The notes under the pieces are model-generated. The model ran no database searches, was not told the DNA's origin, and worked only from the letters and a program-made list of their open reading frames with translations. Both the position numbers and the translations under genes were made by a program. This document shows positions 1 to 7,576 of a stretch of 27,659 nucleotides of DNA, in pieces (position 1 is the first letter of the stretch; the number at the start of each line of letters is the position of its first letter). The stretch is from Alcaligenaceae bacterium (lineage in GTDB: Bacteria > Pseudomonadota > Gammaproteobacteria > Burkholderiales > Burkholderiaceae_B), in the NCBI GenBank assembly GCA_947380655.1, contig CANCRX010000042.1, positions 1-27,659 of the forward strand, written 5' to 3'.

Positions 1-1240
1 GGAAGAATTCGAGGACGTGGCCGACCATTGCACGGTTTGTCACAAGTGCTATAACCCCTGTCCGGTCGATATCGATTTTGGTGATGTCTCGATGAATATG
101 CGCGCGCTGTTGCGCCGCATGGGTCATAAGTCTTTCAATGCCGGCACGACGGCCGCAATGTTCTTTTTGAATGCCAAAGATCCCGCGACTATCAACGCCA
201 CGCGTAAAGCCATGATTGGCGTCGGGTACAAGCTGCAACGCGCTGCACATGATTTTTTGTCTAAGTTTGCGCGCAAGCAAACTGCAGCACCTCCCGCGAC
301 GGTGGGTAAGCCGCCCATGCGTGAACAGATTATTCACTTCGTGAATAAGAAAATGCCTGGCGGACTGCCAAAACAGACTGCACGCAAGTTGCTCGACATC
401 GAAGATGCGGATTACGTGCCAATCATTCGCAATCCTAAGACCTCGGCAGAAACTGAAGCGGTGTTTTATTTCCCTGGCTGTGGCTCTGAAAGGCTGTTTT
501 CACAAGTTGGGTTGGCCACGCAAGCGATGCTTTGGCATGCTGGCGTGCAGACCGTTTTGCCTCCTGGTGCGTTGTGTTGCGGCTATCCACAGCGTGCCAA
601 TGGCATGACTGAAAAAGCAGAACAGACCATTACGGATAACCGTGTGTTGTTTCATCGTGTGGCGAACACCTTGAACTATCTGGATATCAAGACGGTCGTC
701 GTGAGTTGCGGTACTTGTTATGACCAGCTGGCAGGCTATGAGTTTGAAAAAATATTCCCCGGTTGCCGCTTGATCGATATTCACGAGTATTTGCTCGAAA
801 AAGGTATTGCACTAGAAGGTGTGGGCGGCGTGCGTTACATGTATCACGATCCTTGCCACACGCCGATGAAACTGCAGGACCCGATGAAAACGGTTCGCGC
901 CTTGGTCGGCGACTCAACGATTAAGACTGATCGCTGCTGTGGCGAGTCCGGGACGCTCGCTGTCACGCGTCCCGACATTTCCACGCAGATTCGCTTTCGC
1001 AAGGAAGAAGAACTCGATAAAAATAACGCGACACTGCGTGCAGATGGCTTTACAGGCGAAGTGAAAATGTTGACTTCTTGCCCCTCCTGTTTGCAAGGCT
1101 TGTCTCGCTTTGAAGGCGACACGGGCGCGAAGGCGGATTACATTGTGGTCGAGATGGCACGTCATATACTCGGCGAAAACTGGCTTGAAGACTATGTGGC
1201 AAAGGCCAATAGCGGGGGCATTGAGCGCGTGCTGGTTTAA
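1..1240 (+). CDS. FAD/Fe-S oxidoreductase, C-terminal Fe-S and CCG domains (5' truncated)
   Basis: The reading frame is open from the first bases of the window, so this is the C-terminal part of a longer protein; a GTG at 17 is an internal valine, not a convincing start. About 412 residues are visible. Near the visible N-terminus is a ferredoxin-type cluster motif, CTVCHKCYNPCP. It is followed by two cysteine-rich CCG modules as in glycolate oxidase GlcF and heterodisulfide reductase HdrD: FPGCGSE with LCCGYPQ and SCGTCYD, then HDPCHTP with RCCGESG and SCPSCLQ. In Burkholderiales this C-terminus is typical of very large FAD-linked oxidases (DUF3683 type) that carry a D-lactate/glycolate-oxidase-like flavin half upstream. 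A cytosolic or membrane-peripheral redox enzyme handling a 2-hydroxy acid is likely, but the substrate is unknown. It ends 74 bases before the next gene on the same strand. Confidence 0.85.
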   Translation, partial: EEFEDVADHCTVCHKCYNPCPVDIDFGDVSMNMRALLRRMGHKSFNAGTTAAMFFLNAKDPATINATRKAMIGVGYKLQRAAHDFLSKFARKQTAAPPATVGKPPMREQIIHFVNKKMPGGLPKQTARKLLDIEDADYVPIIRNPKTSAETEAVFYFPGCGSERLFSQVGLATQAMLWHAGVQTVLPPGALCCGYPQRANGMTEKAEQTITDNRVLFHRVANTLNYLDIKTVVVSCGTCYDQLAGYEFEKIFPGCRLIDIHEYLLEKGIALEGVGGVRYMYHDPCHTPMKLQDPMKTVRALVGDSTIKTDRCCGESGTLAVTRPDISTQIRFRKEEELDKNNATLRADGFTGEVKMLTSCPSCLQGLSRFEGDTGAKADYIVVEMARHILGENWLEDYVAKANSGGIERVLV

Positions 1241-1314
1241 ACGTGCTCGAATGATTGCGCGCTGACTAGACAAAGCGCTATAAGAAATGCGCTTGAGTAA
1301 AAGGTGACTGTTCG

Positions 1315-2247
1315 ATGCAATACATTCCTGAATCACAATCCTCCTCGGTGGTCACGCATGAAATGGCGTTCGAGGCGATTCGTGAAGCACTGATCGCAGC
1401 CTGCTCAGATACGAGCAAGGTTTTTCCTGCACTCATCGCGCATGGCTCTGATGTGAACAACCGGTTTTCTGTCAAGTCTGGCGCGACCGATACGCTAGCT
1501 GGTTTGAAAATGGGATTTATCTGGCCGGGTAATGCGCTCAAAGGCTTGAAGACGCATAACTCCGTCACCGTGCTGTTCAATCAGGACAGCGGTGGAGTGG
1601 ATGCCGTGATTGAGTCTGGTGTTGTCAATGCCTATCGGACTGCTGCTGCGGATGCTGTTGCGACCCATGTGCTTGCGCGTCAGGATTCAACAATCCTGAC
1701 AGTATTTGGTGCGGGTAATCAGGCGGGTTATGACTGCCTGGCGCTTGCAAAAATACGTCCGATTGAACGCGTCCTGGTCGTCAATCGCGATCCTGCACGG
1801 GCTGAAGCATTCAAACGCCGTCTTGCGGAACACGGTTTACGCGCAGATCTCGTGTCAGCCGATGAAGGTTGCGCACGTGCAGACATCATTGTCACTGCGA
1901 CGCCGTCAAAGGCTCCTTTGTTTGATGCCTCATGGGTTCGTCCTGGTACACATATCTCTTGTATGGGAACGGATGGGGTGGGTAAGCAGGAGATTGATCC
2001 GTTGTTGCTCGAGCAAGCAGAACTTTTTTGCGATTTACCAGAGCAATCAGTCAAGATTGGTGAGTTTCAGCACGTAGCGCGTCAAATCGTGGCGGGGACT
2101 TTGCCATTGACCGCGATTGGTCTGGTTCTGACGGGACAAGCGAAAGGTCGCTCAAGTGATCAGGCGATTACGGTGTTTGATAGCTCAGGTATCGCTTTGC
2201 AAGACCTGCATATCGCGCAGCGAATTTTGCAGGCCTGCAACAGTTAA
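1315..2247 (+). CDS. Ornithine cyclodeaminase / mu-crystallin family protein
   Basis: 310 residues, a normal length for the family. The N-terminal half has the substrate/dimer region, including the lysine-rich GLKMGFIWPGN stretch and the NAYRTAAADAVA motif. A Rossmann NAD(P) domain follows, with the fingerprint FGAGNQAGYD near residue 130 and DIIVTATPS further on. Family members are ornithine cyclodeaminases, Delta1-pyrroline-2-carboxylate or ketimine reductases, or L-alanine/lysine dehydrogenases; the sequence alone does not choose between these. The start is supported by an AAAGGTGA ribosome binding site about 8 bases upstream of ATG 1315. It converges on the 5-oxoprolinase genes with only 15 bases between stops. 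A role in proline, ornithine or cyclic imino acid metabolism would fit that neighbourhood, but this is inference. Confidence 0.88.
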   Translation: MQYIPESQSSSVVTHEMAFEAIREALIAACSDTSKVFPALIAHGSDVNNRFSVKSGATDTLAGLKMGFIWPGNALKGLKTHNSVTVLFNQDSGGVDAVIESGVVNAYRTAAADAVATHVLARQDSTILTVFGAGNQAGYDCLALAKIRPIERVLVVNRDPARAEAFKRRLAEHGLRADLVSADEGCARADIIVTATPSKAPLFDASWVRPGTHISCMGTDGVGKQEIDPLLLEQAELFCDLPEQSVKIGEFQHVARQIVAGTLPLTAIGLVLTGQAKGRSSDQAITVFDSSGIALQDLHIAQRILQACNS

Positions 2248-2262
2248 AAGCCAAACGCTGGT

Positions 2263-3018
2263 TTAGACGCCAACCTCAATGCCCTCAGCAATGAGTGCCT
2301 CGCGAATCGCTTTCGCAAAGGCCGCGGCGCCAGGCTGATCGCCATGGATGCAAAGGGTATCTGCACGTACGCGCACAGTCGAGCCATCGACGGCCGTGAT
2401 GGTGCCTTGCTGGACCATCTGCAAAACTTGTTTGATGGAAACATTTACATCTTCGATCATCGCGCCAGGTTTGTTGCGTGGGGTCAGGGTTCCATCAGGA
2501 GAGTAAGTGCGGTCGCCAAAAACCTCGCTGGCTACTTTCAGACCCATGGACTCGGCGATGTCGAGCATTTTGGTGCCTGCGAGGCAAAAAAACACCAGGT
2601 CGCTGTCAACATCGTAGGTCGCTTGGGCTAAGGCTCGCGTCAGGCCTTCATTATTGACGGCCATGTTGTAGAGTTGACCGTGGGCTTTTACATGACGGAG
2701 TCGAGCGCCTTGCGATGCAGCTACACCCGCAAGTGCGCCGATCTGTACCACCATCATGTCGTAGGCTTCCTGATCGGTGATCGCCATATTGCGCCGGCCA
2801 AAACCTTGTAAGTCAGGCAGTCCGGGATGTGCACCAAGTGAGACGCCGTGTTTAAGTGCCGCAGCGACGGTTTTGCGCATGGTTGCCGGATCACCCCCAT
2901 GAAAACCACAGGCGATGTTTGCGGACGATACAAAAGGCAGAATAGCCTCGTCATTGCCCATTTTCCAGACGCCAAAGCTCTCGCCCATGTCAGAATTTAA
3001 GTCGATACGAAGTGTCAT
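2263..3018 (-). CDS. pxpA: 5-oxoprolinase subunit A (LamB/YcsF family)
   Basis: 251 residues, the usual LamB/YcsF length. The N-terminus DLNSDMGESFG, then ANIACGFHGGDP, GAHPGLPD and VKAHGQLYN, are hallmarks of the family. PxpA acts with PxpB and PxpC as an ATP-dependent 5-oxoprolinase that opens pyroglutamate (5-oxoproline) to glutamate in the cytoplasm. It is the last gene of the leftward unit, 26 bases after pxpC. A GAGGT ribosome binding site five bases before ATG 3018 supports the start. Assignment is strengthened by all three subunit genes being adjacent. Confidence 0.93.
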   Translation of the reverse strand: MTLRIDLNSDMGESFGVWKMGNDEAILPFVSSANIACGFHGGDPATMRKTVAAALKHGVSLGAHPGLPDLQGFGRRNMAITDQEAYDMMVVQIGALAGVAASQGARLRHVKAHGQLYNMAVNNEGLTRALAQATYDVDSDLVFFCLAGTKMLDIAESMGLKVASEVFGDRTYSPDGTLTPRNKPGAMIEDVNVSIKQVLQMVQQGTITAVDGSTVRVRADTLCIHGDQPGAAAFAKAIREALIAEGIEVGV

Positions 3019-3044
3019 GATGACCTCAGATGTTCAGTGGGAGT

Positions 3045-4043
3045 TCAGTCGTTATGTTTCAGTATATGGCTACGGACAGGGGCAAGCGTTTGCCTCAGCG
3101 CAGCGAATGCTTTGTTACGCTGAACGTCCAGGGTTTGAGCGTGTTCGAGCGCGATGACTTCAAAGCCAACGCTGTCGCCAGGCCCCATCTGAGCCAGCAT
3201 GGGTAAGTCGACGCCTGCGACATAGGCAATTTTTGGATAGCCACCTGTTGTTTGTCGATCGGCCATCAGGATAATCGGTTGCCCGCCAGCGGGCACTTGA
3301 ATGGTTCCAAACGTCACCGCTTCGGAGAGCATCTGGCGCGGTTTACTAAGTCTGAGTTCGGGGCCTTGCAGGCGGTAGCCCATGCGCTCTGAGTCAGGAC
3401 TGATGCGAAATATTTCAGACGCAAGCGCATGCTGGCTCTCGGGTGTGAAATCCTCAAATTGTTGGCTTTTGATGATCCGTGCGTGTGAACGGACATTTTG
3501 CGCGAGTGCTGCGGGTAAATAAATTTTGATTGACCAGAGCTCCAGCGCAAGCCCTTCTAGATTTTCATCGGCAAGCGGATGATTAAACTCGACCCTGTCA
3601 CCGCGCTTGAGCGCGCGACCTTGCCAGCCGCCCATGCCGCTGCGCATGTGCGTGCTACTCGATCCAAGGACGGGTGTAAGGGTATAGCCTCCATGGATGG
3701 CTAGATAGGCGCGTGTGCCCGAACGGCGTGCGCCAAAAGAAAGGATGTCATGCGCGCGGATGACGATGGGCCGGTTCATGGCAAGGGCTTGACCATTGAG
3801 CGTGGGACCCAGGTCTGCTCCAGTCAACGCAATGCAGCAAGGCTGAGTGAACTCGAGGGTTGGGCCGGTCAATGTAATTTCAAGAGTTGCTAGATCGGTC
3901 TCGTTACCCGCAAGCAGGTTGGCGAGCTGATGCGCACGTTGATCCATTACGCCTGTGACCGGCACTCCAAGCTGCTGATAGCCGACTCTGCCGAGGTCCT
4001 GAAAACTCGAGAGCATGCCCGGTTTGATAACGATCATGCTCAT
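3045..4043 (-). CDS. pxpC: 5-oxoprolinase subunit C (biotin-dependent carboxyltransferase-like, KipA family)
   Basis: 332 residues. It opens with the family signature around FQDLGRVGYQQLGVPVTG and MDQRAHQLANLLAGN, and near the C-terminus has LMADRQTTGGYPKIA, both typical of the KipA / allophanate hydrolase subunit 2 fold (cyclophilin-like). With PxpB it forms the complex that phosphorylates and processes 5-oxoproline; PxpA completes the hydrolysis. ATG 4043 overlaps the 3' end of pxpB by four bases (ATGA type), which implies translational coupling and a fixed subunit ratio. Confidence 0.93.
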   Translation of the reverse strand: MSMIVIKPGMLSSFQDLGRVGYQQLGVPVTGVMDQRAHQLANLLAGNETDLATLEITLTGPTLEFTQPCCIALTGADLGPTLNGQALAMNRPIVIRAHDILSFGARRSGTRAYLAIHGGYTLTPVLGSSSTHMRSGMGGWQGRALKRGDRVEFNHPLADENLEGLALELWSIKIYLPAALAQNVRSHARIIKSQQFEDFTPESQHALASEIFRISPDSERMGYRLQGPELRLSKPRQMLSEAVTFGTIQVPAGGQPIILMADRQTTGGYPKIAYVAGVDLPMLAQMGPGDSVGFEVIALEHAQTLDVQRNKAFAALRQTLAPVRSHILKHND

Positions 4044-4789
4044 TCGGCGATGCCTTGGGACTGCTCCGCGGCAATCCGGTCGAATTCTTGTACAGAAATG
4101 GGCACGAACTTGACGCGATCGCCAGGCATAAGCAGAGTAGGTGGGGTACGGTCCATCATGAACAATTTCAGAGGGGTTGCCCCCAGCACATGCCAGCCAC
4201 CAGGCAATCTGTTTGGATAAATGGTTGATTGGCGGTTTGCAATGGCAACCGAGCCCTGAGGGACTGCTGTTCTGGGGACATCACGTCTTGGTAAGGCGAA
4301 CACAGGATCGTGTACCCCAATATAGGGGGCACCTGGCGCAAAGCCAAGCATAAAGACCATGCTGCCTGGCGCCGTGTGTATCTCAATCACCTGCGCTTCA
4401 GTCAGCCCGGTGGTTTGTGCCACATAAGCTAGATCTGGACCGTGTTCTCCACCATAACAAACGGGGATCTCCACCTCGCGTGCATCCGTGCTGACAGAGG
4501 GGATGCCAGCGTGAATCAGGTCAGTGATCTTTTTTGATAGTCCGTGAAAATCGGTCCCCTCATGTTGAGCGTCAGGCTGATAGTGCAGTGCGACGCTCGT
4601 GTAAGAAGGGACGACGTCTGTGACTCCGGAGAATTTTGCCAGGCGTATCGCTTGCGTAACCGATAGGCACAACAAACCTGTCTGAGCATCGATTTCATCG
4701 CCGAAATCGATGCTCAGGCAACGATCTCCCTGCGCGCGGATATTAAACAGCGGCAAGGAGGAGCTGACAGATCTCTGTGCAGGCGACAC
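4040..4789 (-). CDS. pxpB: 5-oxoprolinase subunit B (KipI / allophanate hydrolase subunit 1 family)
   Basis: 249 residues with the KipI-family landmarks: GDRCLSIDFG near residue 21, VPSYTSVALHY, PVCYGGEHGPDL and GFAPGAPYIGV. It forms the PxpBC complex of the 5-oxoprolinase. The frame begins at a GTG (4789-4787), three bases after the stop codon of the upstream VOC gene. No ATG lies near the start and the next alternative, a TTG 11 codons in, has no better ribosome site. Translation is therefore probably coupled to termination of the VOC gene. The start is less certain than the identity. Confidence 0.9.
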   Translation of the reverse strand: MSPAQRSVSSSLPLFNIRAQGDRCLSIDFGDEIDAQTGLLCLSVTQAIRLAKFSGVTDVVPSYTSVALHYQPDAQHEGTDFHGLSKKITDLIHAGIPSVSTDAREVEIPVCYGGEHGPDLAYVAQTTGLTEAQVIEIHTAPGSMVFMLGFAPGAPYIGVHDPVFALPRRDVPRTAVPQGSVAIANRQSTIYPNRLPGGWHVLGATPLKLFMMDRTPPTLLMPGDRVKFVPISVQEFDRIAAEQSQGIAE

Positions 4790-4792
4790 GGA

Positions 4793-5227
4793 TTACTTTG
4801 CGAACAAAGAGTCCATGTTTGCGAACGCTTTGAATTCAATAGCATTACCCGATGGATCCATGAAAAACATGGTGGACTGCTCGCCCACTTCACCCTTGAA
4901 TCGTGTGTAGGGTTCGATCACGAACTTTGTGCCAATCGATTTAAGTTTTGTTGCCATGGCTTCCCACTGTGGGATTGAGAGCACCGCGCCGAAGTGGCGA
5001 ACAGGTACCTGATGATCATCGACGGCACTCGTTTGTTTGTGGCCACATTCTTCGGGCGCGAGATGAGCAACGACCTGGTGACCATAAAAGTCGAAATCCA
5101 CCCAGTCAGGCGCACTACGTCCTTCGCCACAGCCGAGCACGCCGACATAAAACTGGCGCGCTTCTTCGATATCGCGGACAGGGAAAGCCAAATGAAAAGG
5201 GGGCATGGAAGTAGCTTGGGCAGACAT
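4793..5227 (-). CDS. VOC-fold (glyoxalase/dioxygenase superfamily) protein
   Basis: 144 residues from ATG 5227. This start is preferred over a longer frame beginning at 5290 because a GGAG site lies eight bases upstream. Two beta-alpha-beta-beta-beta modules are visible: HLAFPVRDIEEARQFYVGVLGC at the front, and VRHFGAVLS with FFMDPSGNAIEFKAF in the second half. Candidate metal ligands are the histidines of FHLAF, VVAHL and VRHFG and the glutamate of AIEFK. Members are glyoxalases, ring-cleavage dioxygenases or epimerases, and the substrate cannot be read from sequence. It is the first gene of the leftward unit with pxpBCA, only three bases from pxpB, which suggests a role linked to pyroglutamate-like or cyclic compounds (inference). 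Confidence 0.85.
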   Translation of the reverse strand: MSAQATSMPPFHLAFPVRDIEEARQFYVGVLGCGEGRSAPDWVDFDFYGHQVVAHLAPEECGHKQTSAVDDHQVPVRHFGAVLSIPQWEAMATKLKSIGTKFVIEPYTRFKGEVGEQSTMFFMDPSGNAIEFKAFANMDSLFAK

Positions 5228-5257
5228 GTAAAAAGCTCCGGAATGAATCAAATGAAG

Positions 5258-5276
5258 GCAATCAGTTCCTGATTGC
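5258..5276. repeat. Perfect 8-bp dyad (GCAATCAG-TTC-CTGATTGC)
   Basis: A perfect inverted repeat with a three-base spacer lies 31 bases upstream of the VOC gene start and about 80 bases after the phoR stop. It has no T-tract that would make it a convincing terminator. Its position fits an operator for the VOC-pxpBCA unit. No regulator gene sits beside it, so the binding protein is unknown. It could also simply be an RNA hairpin. Confidence 0.5.
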
Positions 5277-5357
5277 TCAGGGCGCAACAATTCAGCGTAG
5301 CACCTGAGTTTATGTCTTTAATTCACCGAGCGAAAGTTGATTTTGAGCCGGTCGTGC

Positions 5358-6659
5358 TCAGCAGGCGGTAATGACCCGATCTGGTGCAAAAACGAGACTA
5401 AATGTGCTGCCAGCCCCAAGTTTGCTTTGGATGTCGAGTTGCGCGTCGTGACGCATGGCGACGTGTTTAGTGATCGCTAGTCCGAGCCCGGTTCCACCCA
5501 TGGCACGTGAGCGACCGCGATCGACGGTGTAGAAACGCTCGCTTAGTCGGGGTATATGTTCGGAAGCAATACCAATCCCCGTGTCGGTTACGCTGTAGCG
5601 TGCAGAACCGTCGGGTTGAAGGCGCCATTGAACGGTAATGGATTGACCGTCCGGAGTGTATCGAACAGCATTTGTCAGTAAATTAGTGATTGCGGAACTA
5701 AGTTCAGTTTGGTTTCCTAGCAAATTCAGGTTGGGTTCAATCTCCCAGTGAAATATGTGCCGAGCGCCCGATAGGCTTTCTGCTTGTTGTCTTGCACTTT
5801 CAACCAGTTCCGACATTTGAACGAGGTTGCGATCTGCGCTCAACGATGTTTCCAGAGCGGAGAGCGTCAGTAAGTCCGAAACCAAAGCCTCCATGCGTAA
5901 AGCCTGCTCATGCATCAGTTTTAGATAATGCTGTGATTGCTCTTCAGACAGTGCGCCCTTTGGCGCTTCTCGCAGGGTTTCCAGAAAACCAGATAGGACC
6001 GTCAGCGGTGTACGCATTTCGTGCGAGACGTTTGCAACGAAATCACGCCGAGTTGTTTCCAGCTTTTCAATTTGCGTCAGGTCCCGTGCGATCAGCAAGA
6101 GCTGATCTTCAGCATACGGGACGAGTCGCATCATGATGCTTTGGGTTTTTCCTTCTAATGCGATTTTAAGGATCAGGGGTTCTTCCCACGTTGTTTGCTT
6201 GGCATACGCAACAAAGGGGGGAGAGCGCAAAAGATTGAGCAGGTTTTGACCAATGTCTTGTGCAGGTTTGAGGTGCAGGATTTTTTCTGCCGCAGCGTTG
6301 AACCAGCGAATCTGAAAATCTTTATTCAAGGTGATTGCGCCGATAGGCAGCGCCTGAGCCGCGGACATCACTGCATCATTGGTTTCCTGAAGCGTACGAA
6401 CGGCAATGGCTTGTCCGCGAGTGTGTCGGTATAGGCTCGCGACCATGTCCTCCCATTGGCCGACATCAGCGGGTGGATCCGTTTCTGGGTGGGCGGCCCA
6501 TACAGCAACGCGATTAGCCTGACGTCGGCGAATGGTCAGAATGACGCCGCATGCCAGGGTCAAGATGATCCAGCCCACCGCAGTGTCCCAGCGATACTGA
6601 ACGCTGGCAGCAAGCGCGAACCAGAAAATAAACCATAACAGGGTGCGAGACCAACTCAT
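5358..6659 (-). CDS. phoR: Phosphate regulon sensor histidine kinase PhoR
   Basis: 433 residues, the usual PhoR length. Two short hydrophobic segments span about residues 5-43, with almost no periplasmic loop, as in PhoR. A linker and a PAS domain (about 93-200) follow. The HisKA dimerisation domain has the phospho-acceptor His213 in FVANVSHEMRTP. The ATPase domain has its N box near NLLTNAVRYTPDG (327-338), G1 at DTGIGIA and G2 at GGTGLGLAI. PhoR reads phosphate status from the Pst transporter through PhoU and phosphorylates PhoB. The pst and phoU genes are not in the window. It lies 53 bases downstream of phoB in one transcription unit, with a hairpin in the gap. Confidence 0.93.
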   Translation of the reverse strand: MSWSRTLLWFIFWFALAASVQYRWDTAVGWIILTLACGVILTIRRRQANRVAVWAAHPETDPPADVGQWEDMVASLYRHTRGQAIAVRTLQETNDAVMSAAQALPIGAITLNKDFQIRWFNAAAEKILHLKPAQDIGQNLLNLLRSPPFVAYAKQTTWEEPLILKIALEGKTQSIMMRLVPYAEDQLLLIARDLTQIEKLETTRRDFVANVSHEMRTPLTVLSGFLETLREAPKGALSEEQSQHYLKLMHEQALRMEALVSDLLTLSALETSLSADRNLVQMSELVESARQQAESLSGARHIFHWEIEPNLNLLGNQTELSSAITNLLTNAVRYTPDGQSITVQWRLQPDGSARYSVTDTGIGIASEHIPRLSERFYTVDRGRSRAMGGTGLGLAITKHVAMRHDAQLDIQSKLGAGSTFSLVFAPDRVITAC

Positions 6660-6675
6660 TCTTACTATTTTCGCA

Positions 6676-6701
6676 CCAGATCGACGCTTACGATGATCTG
6701 G
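6676..6701 (-). repeat. Intercistronic hairpin between phoB and phoR
   Basis: CCAGATC and GATCTGG form a perfect 7-bp stem around a 12-base loop in the 53-base gap between the phoB stop and the phoR start. There is no following T-run, so it is not an intrinsic terminator. Such hairpins often set differential mRNA stability, which would keep kinase below regulator. That role is inferred only from position. Confidence 0.5.
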
Positions 6702-6712
6702 TTACAACCTTT

Positions 6713-7411
6713 TCATGATTTAGGAAGCTGGGAAGTAAAGCGATAGCCACTGCCTCTGACGGTTTCTACGTGGAGGTCATGTCCGCTAGGTTCGAGCGCT
6801 TTACGTAGCCGTCGGATATGAACATCTACGGTGCGTTCTTCAACAAAGACGTGATCGCCCCAGACTTGATCGAGCAGTTGGGTGCGCGAGAATACACGCT
6901 CAAGGTGTGTCATGAAAAAATGCAGCAAACGGAACTCTGTTGGGCCAATCGCTAAGGACTGTCCGCGCCCGGACAAACGGTGAGAGATTGGATCAAGTTT
7001 TAAACCGTCGACCTCTATCATGTCATCGGTCAGTTGTGGCGCGCGCCGACGCAGCACGGCTTTGATTCTGGCCATGAGCTCTTTGGGAGAGAACGGTTTG
7101 GTGATGTAATCGTCGGCACCTGCTTCGAGTCCGTCGACCTTATCCTGCTCTGAGCCTTTGGCCGTGAGCATGATGACAGGCACCATACGTGTTCGCTCAT
7201 CGCTGCGCAATTTACGCGCCAGCGTAATGCCTGAGGCGCCTGGCAGCATCCAGTCCAGCAAAATCAGATCTGGCAGCTCTGCGCGGATCAGCGTTTCGGC
7301 TTGGTCAACGTCAAAAGCGCGCAGGACCTTGTGTCCTGCAAAGGATAGGTTCACTGCGATCAGTTCCTGAATCGCAGGTTCGTCTTCAACAACTAGAATG
7401 GTGCTTGACAT
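6713..7411 (-). CDS. phoB: Phosphate regulon response regulator PhoB
   Basis: 232 residues from ATG 7411, giving the standard N-terminus MSSTILVVEDEPAIQ; a longer frame from a TTG at 7444 adds 11 residues without family match. The receiver domain (about 1-122) has the acidic pair ED, phospho-acceptor Asp53 in LLDWMLPG, the LTAKG threonine and the TKPF lysine. The OmpR/PhoB winged-helix domain (about 130-230) ends with the characteristic RTVDVHIRRLRKAL and VRGSGYRF. PhoB activates phosphate-starvation genes by binding Pho boxes. One such box lies upstream of this gene, so autoregulation is likely. Confidence 0.95.
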   Translation of the reverse strand: MSSTILVVEDEPAIQELIAVNLSFAGHKVLRAFDVDQAETLIRAELPDLILLDWMLPGASGITLARKLRSDERTRMVPVIMLTAKGSEQDKVDGLEAGADDYITKPFSPKELMARIKAVLRRRAPQLTDDMIEVDGLKLDPISHRLSGRGQSLAIGPTEFRLLHFFMTHLERVFSRTQLLDQVWGDHVFVEERTVDVHIRRLRKALEPSGHDLHVETVRGSGYRFTSQLPKS

Positions 7412-7473
7412 ATTTTTGAGCCGGTTGAGTGTTAGCCTGCACAATGACTATGTTGCGATAGTATGGCGTCAAT

Positions 7474-7491
7474 ATGTCATGTTTATGACAG
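7474..7491 (-). promoter_or_regulatory. Pho box upstream of phoB
   Basis: Read on the minus strand the site is CTGTCATAAACATGACAT. The first 11 bases match the PhoB consensus CTGTCATAAAnCTGTCAT exactly, and the second 7-base half matches at five of seven positions. It lies 62 bases before the phoB ATG, with a possible -10 (TACTAT) about 11 bases further downstream, the arrangement of a class II PhoB-activated promoter. The site also sits 85 bases upstream of divergent ubiE, but in reverse orientation for that gene. Confidence 0.8.
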
Positions 7492-7576
7492 TCCTCACTC
7501 CAGCAATCAGAGTTGAGCTGTGCTGAACTGCAATAATGGGGCTCTTTCCTCTAGATAATTATCAGGTAATTTTTCA

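Noticed and set aside
687..1122. Long minus-strand open frames opposite the first gene (and similar antisense frames throughout)
   Set aside because: They lie wholly within well-identified genes, lack ribosome sites and show no recognisable protein features; they reflect codon bias of the real strand.
1273..1294. AAGCGC/GCGCTT hairpin as a terminator after the Fe-S oxidoreductase gene
   Set aside because: It has a ten-base loop and no T-run, and the next gene on the same strand starts about 20 bases later, so termination is not supported.
2251..2261. Terminator between the converging cyclodeaminase and pxpA genes
   Set aside because: Only a three-base stem (CCA/TGG) is clear, too weak to call.
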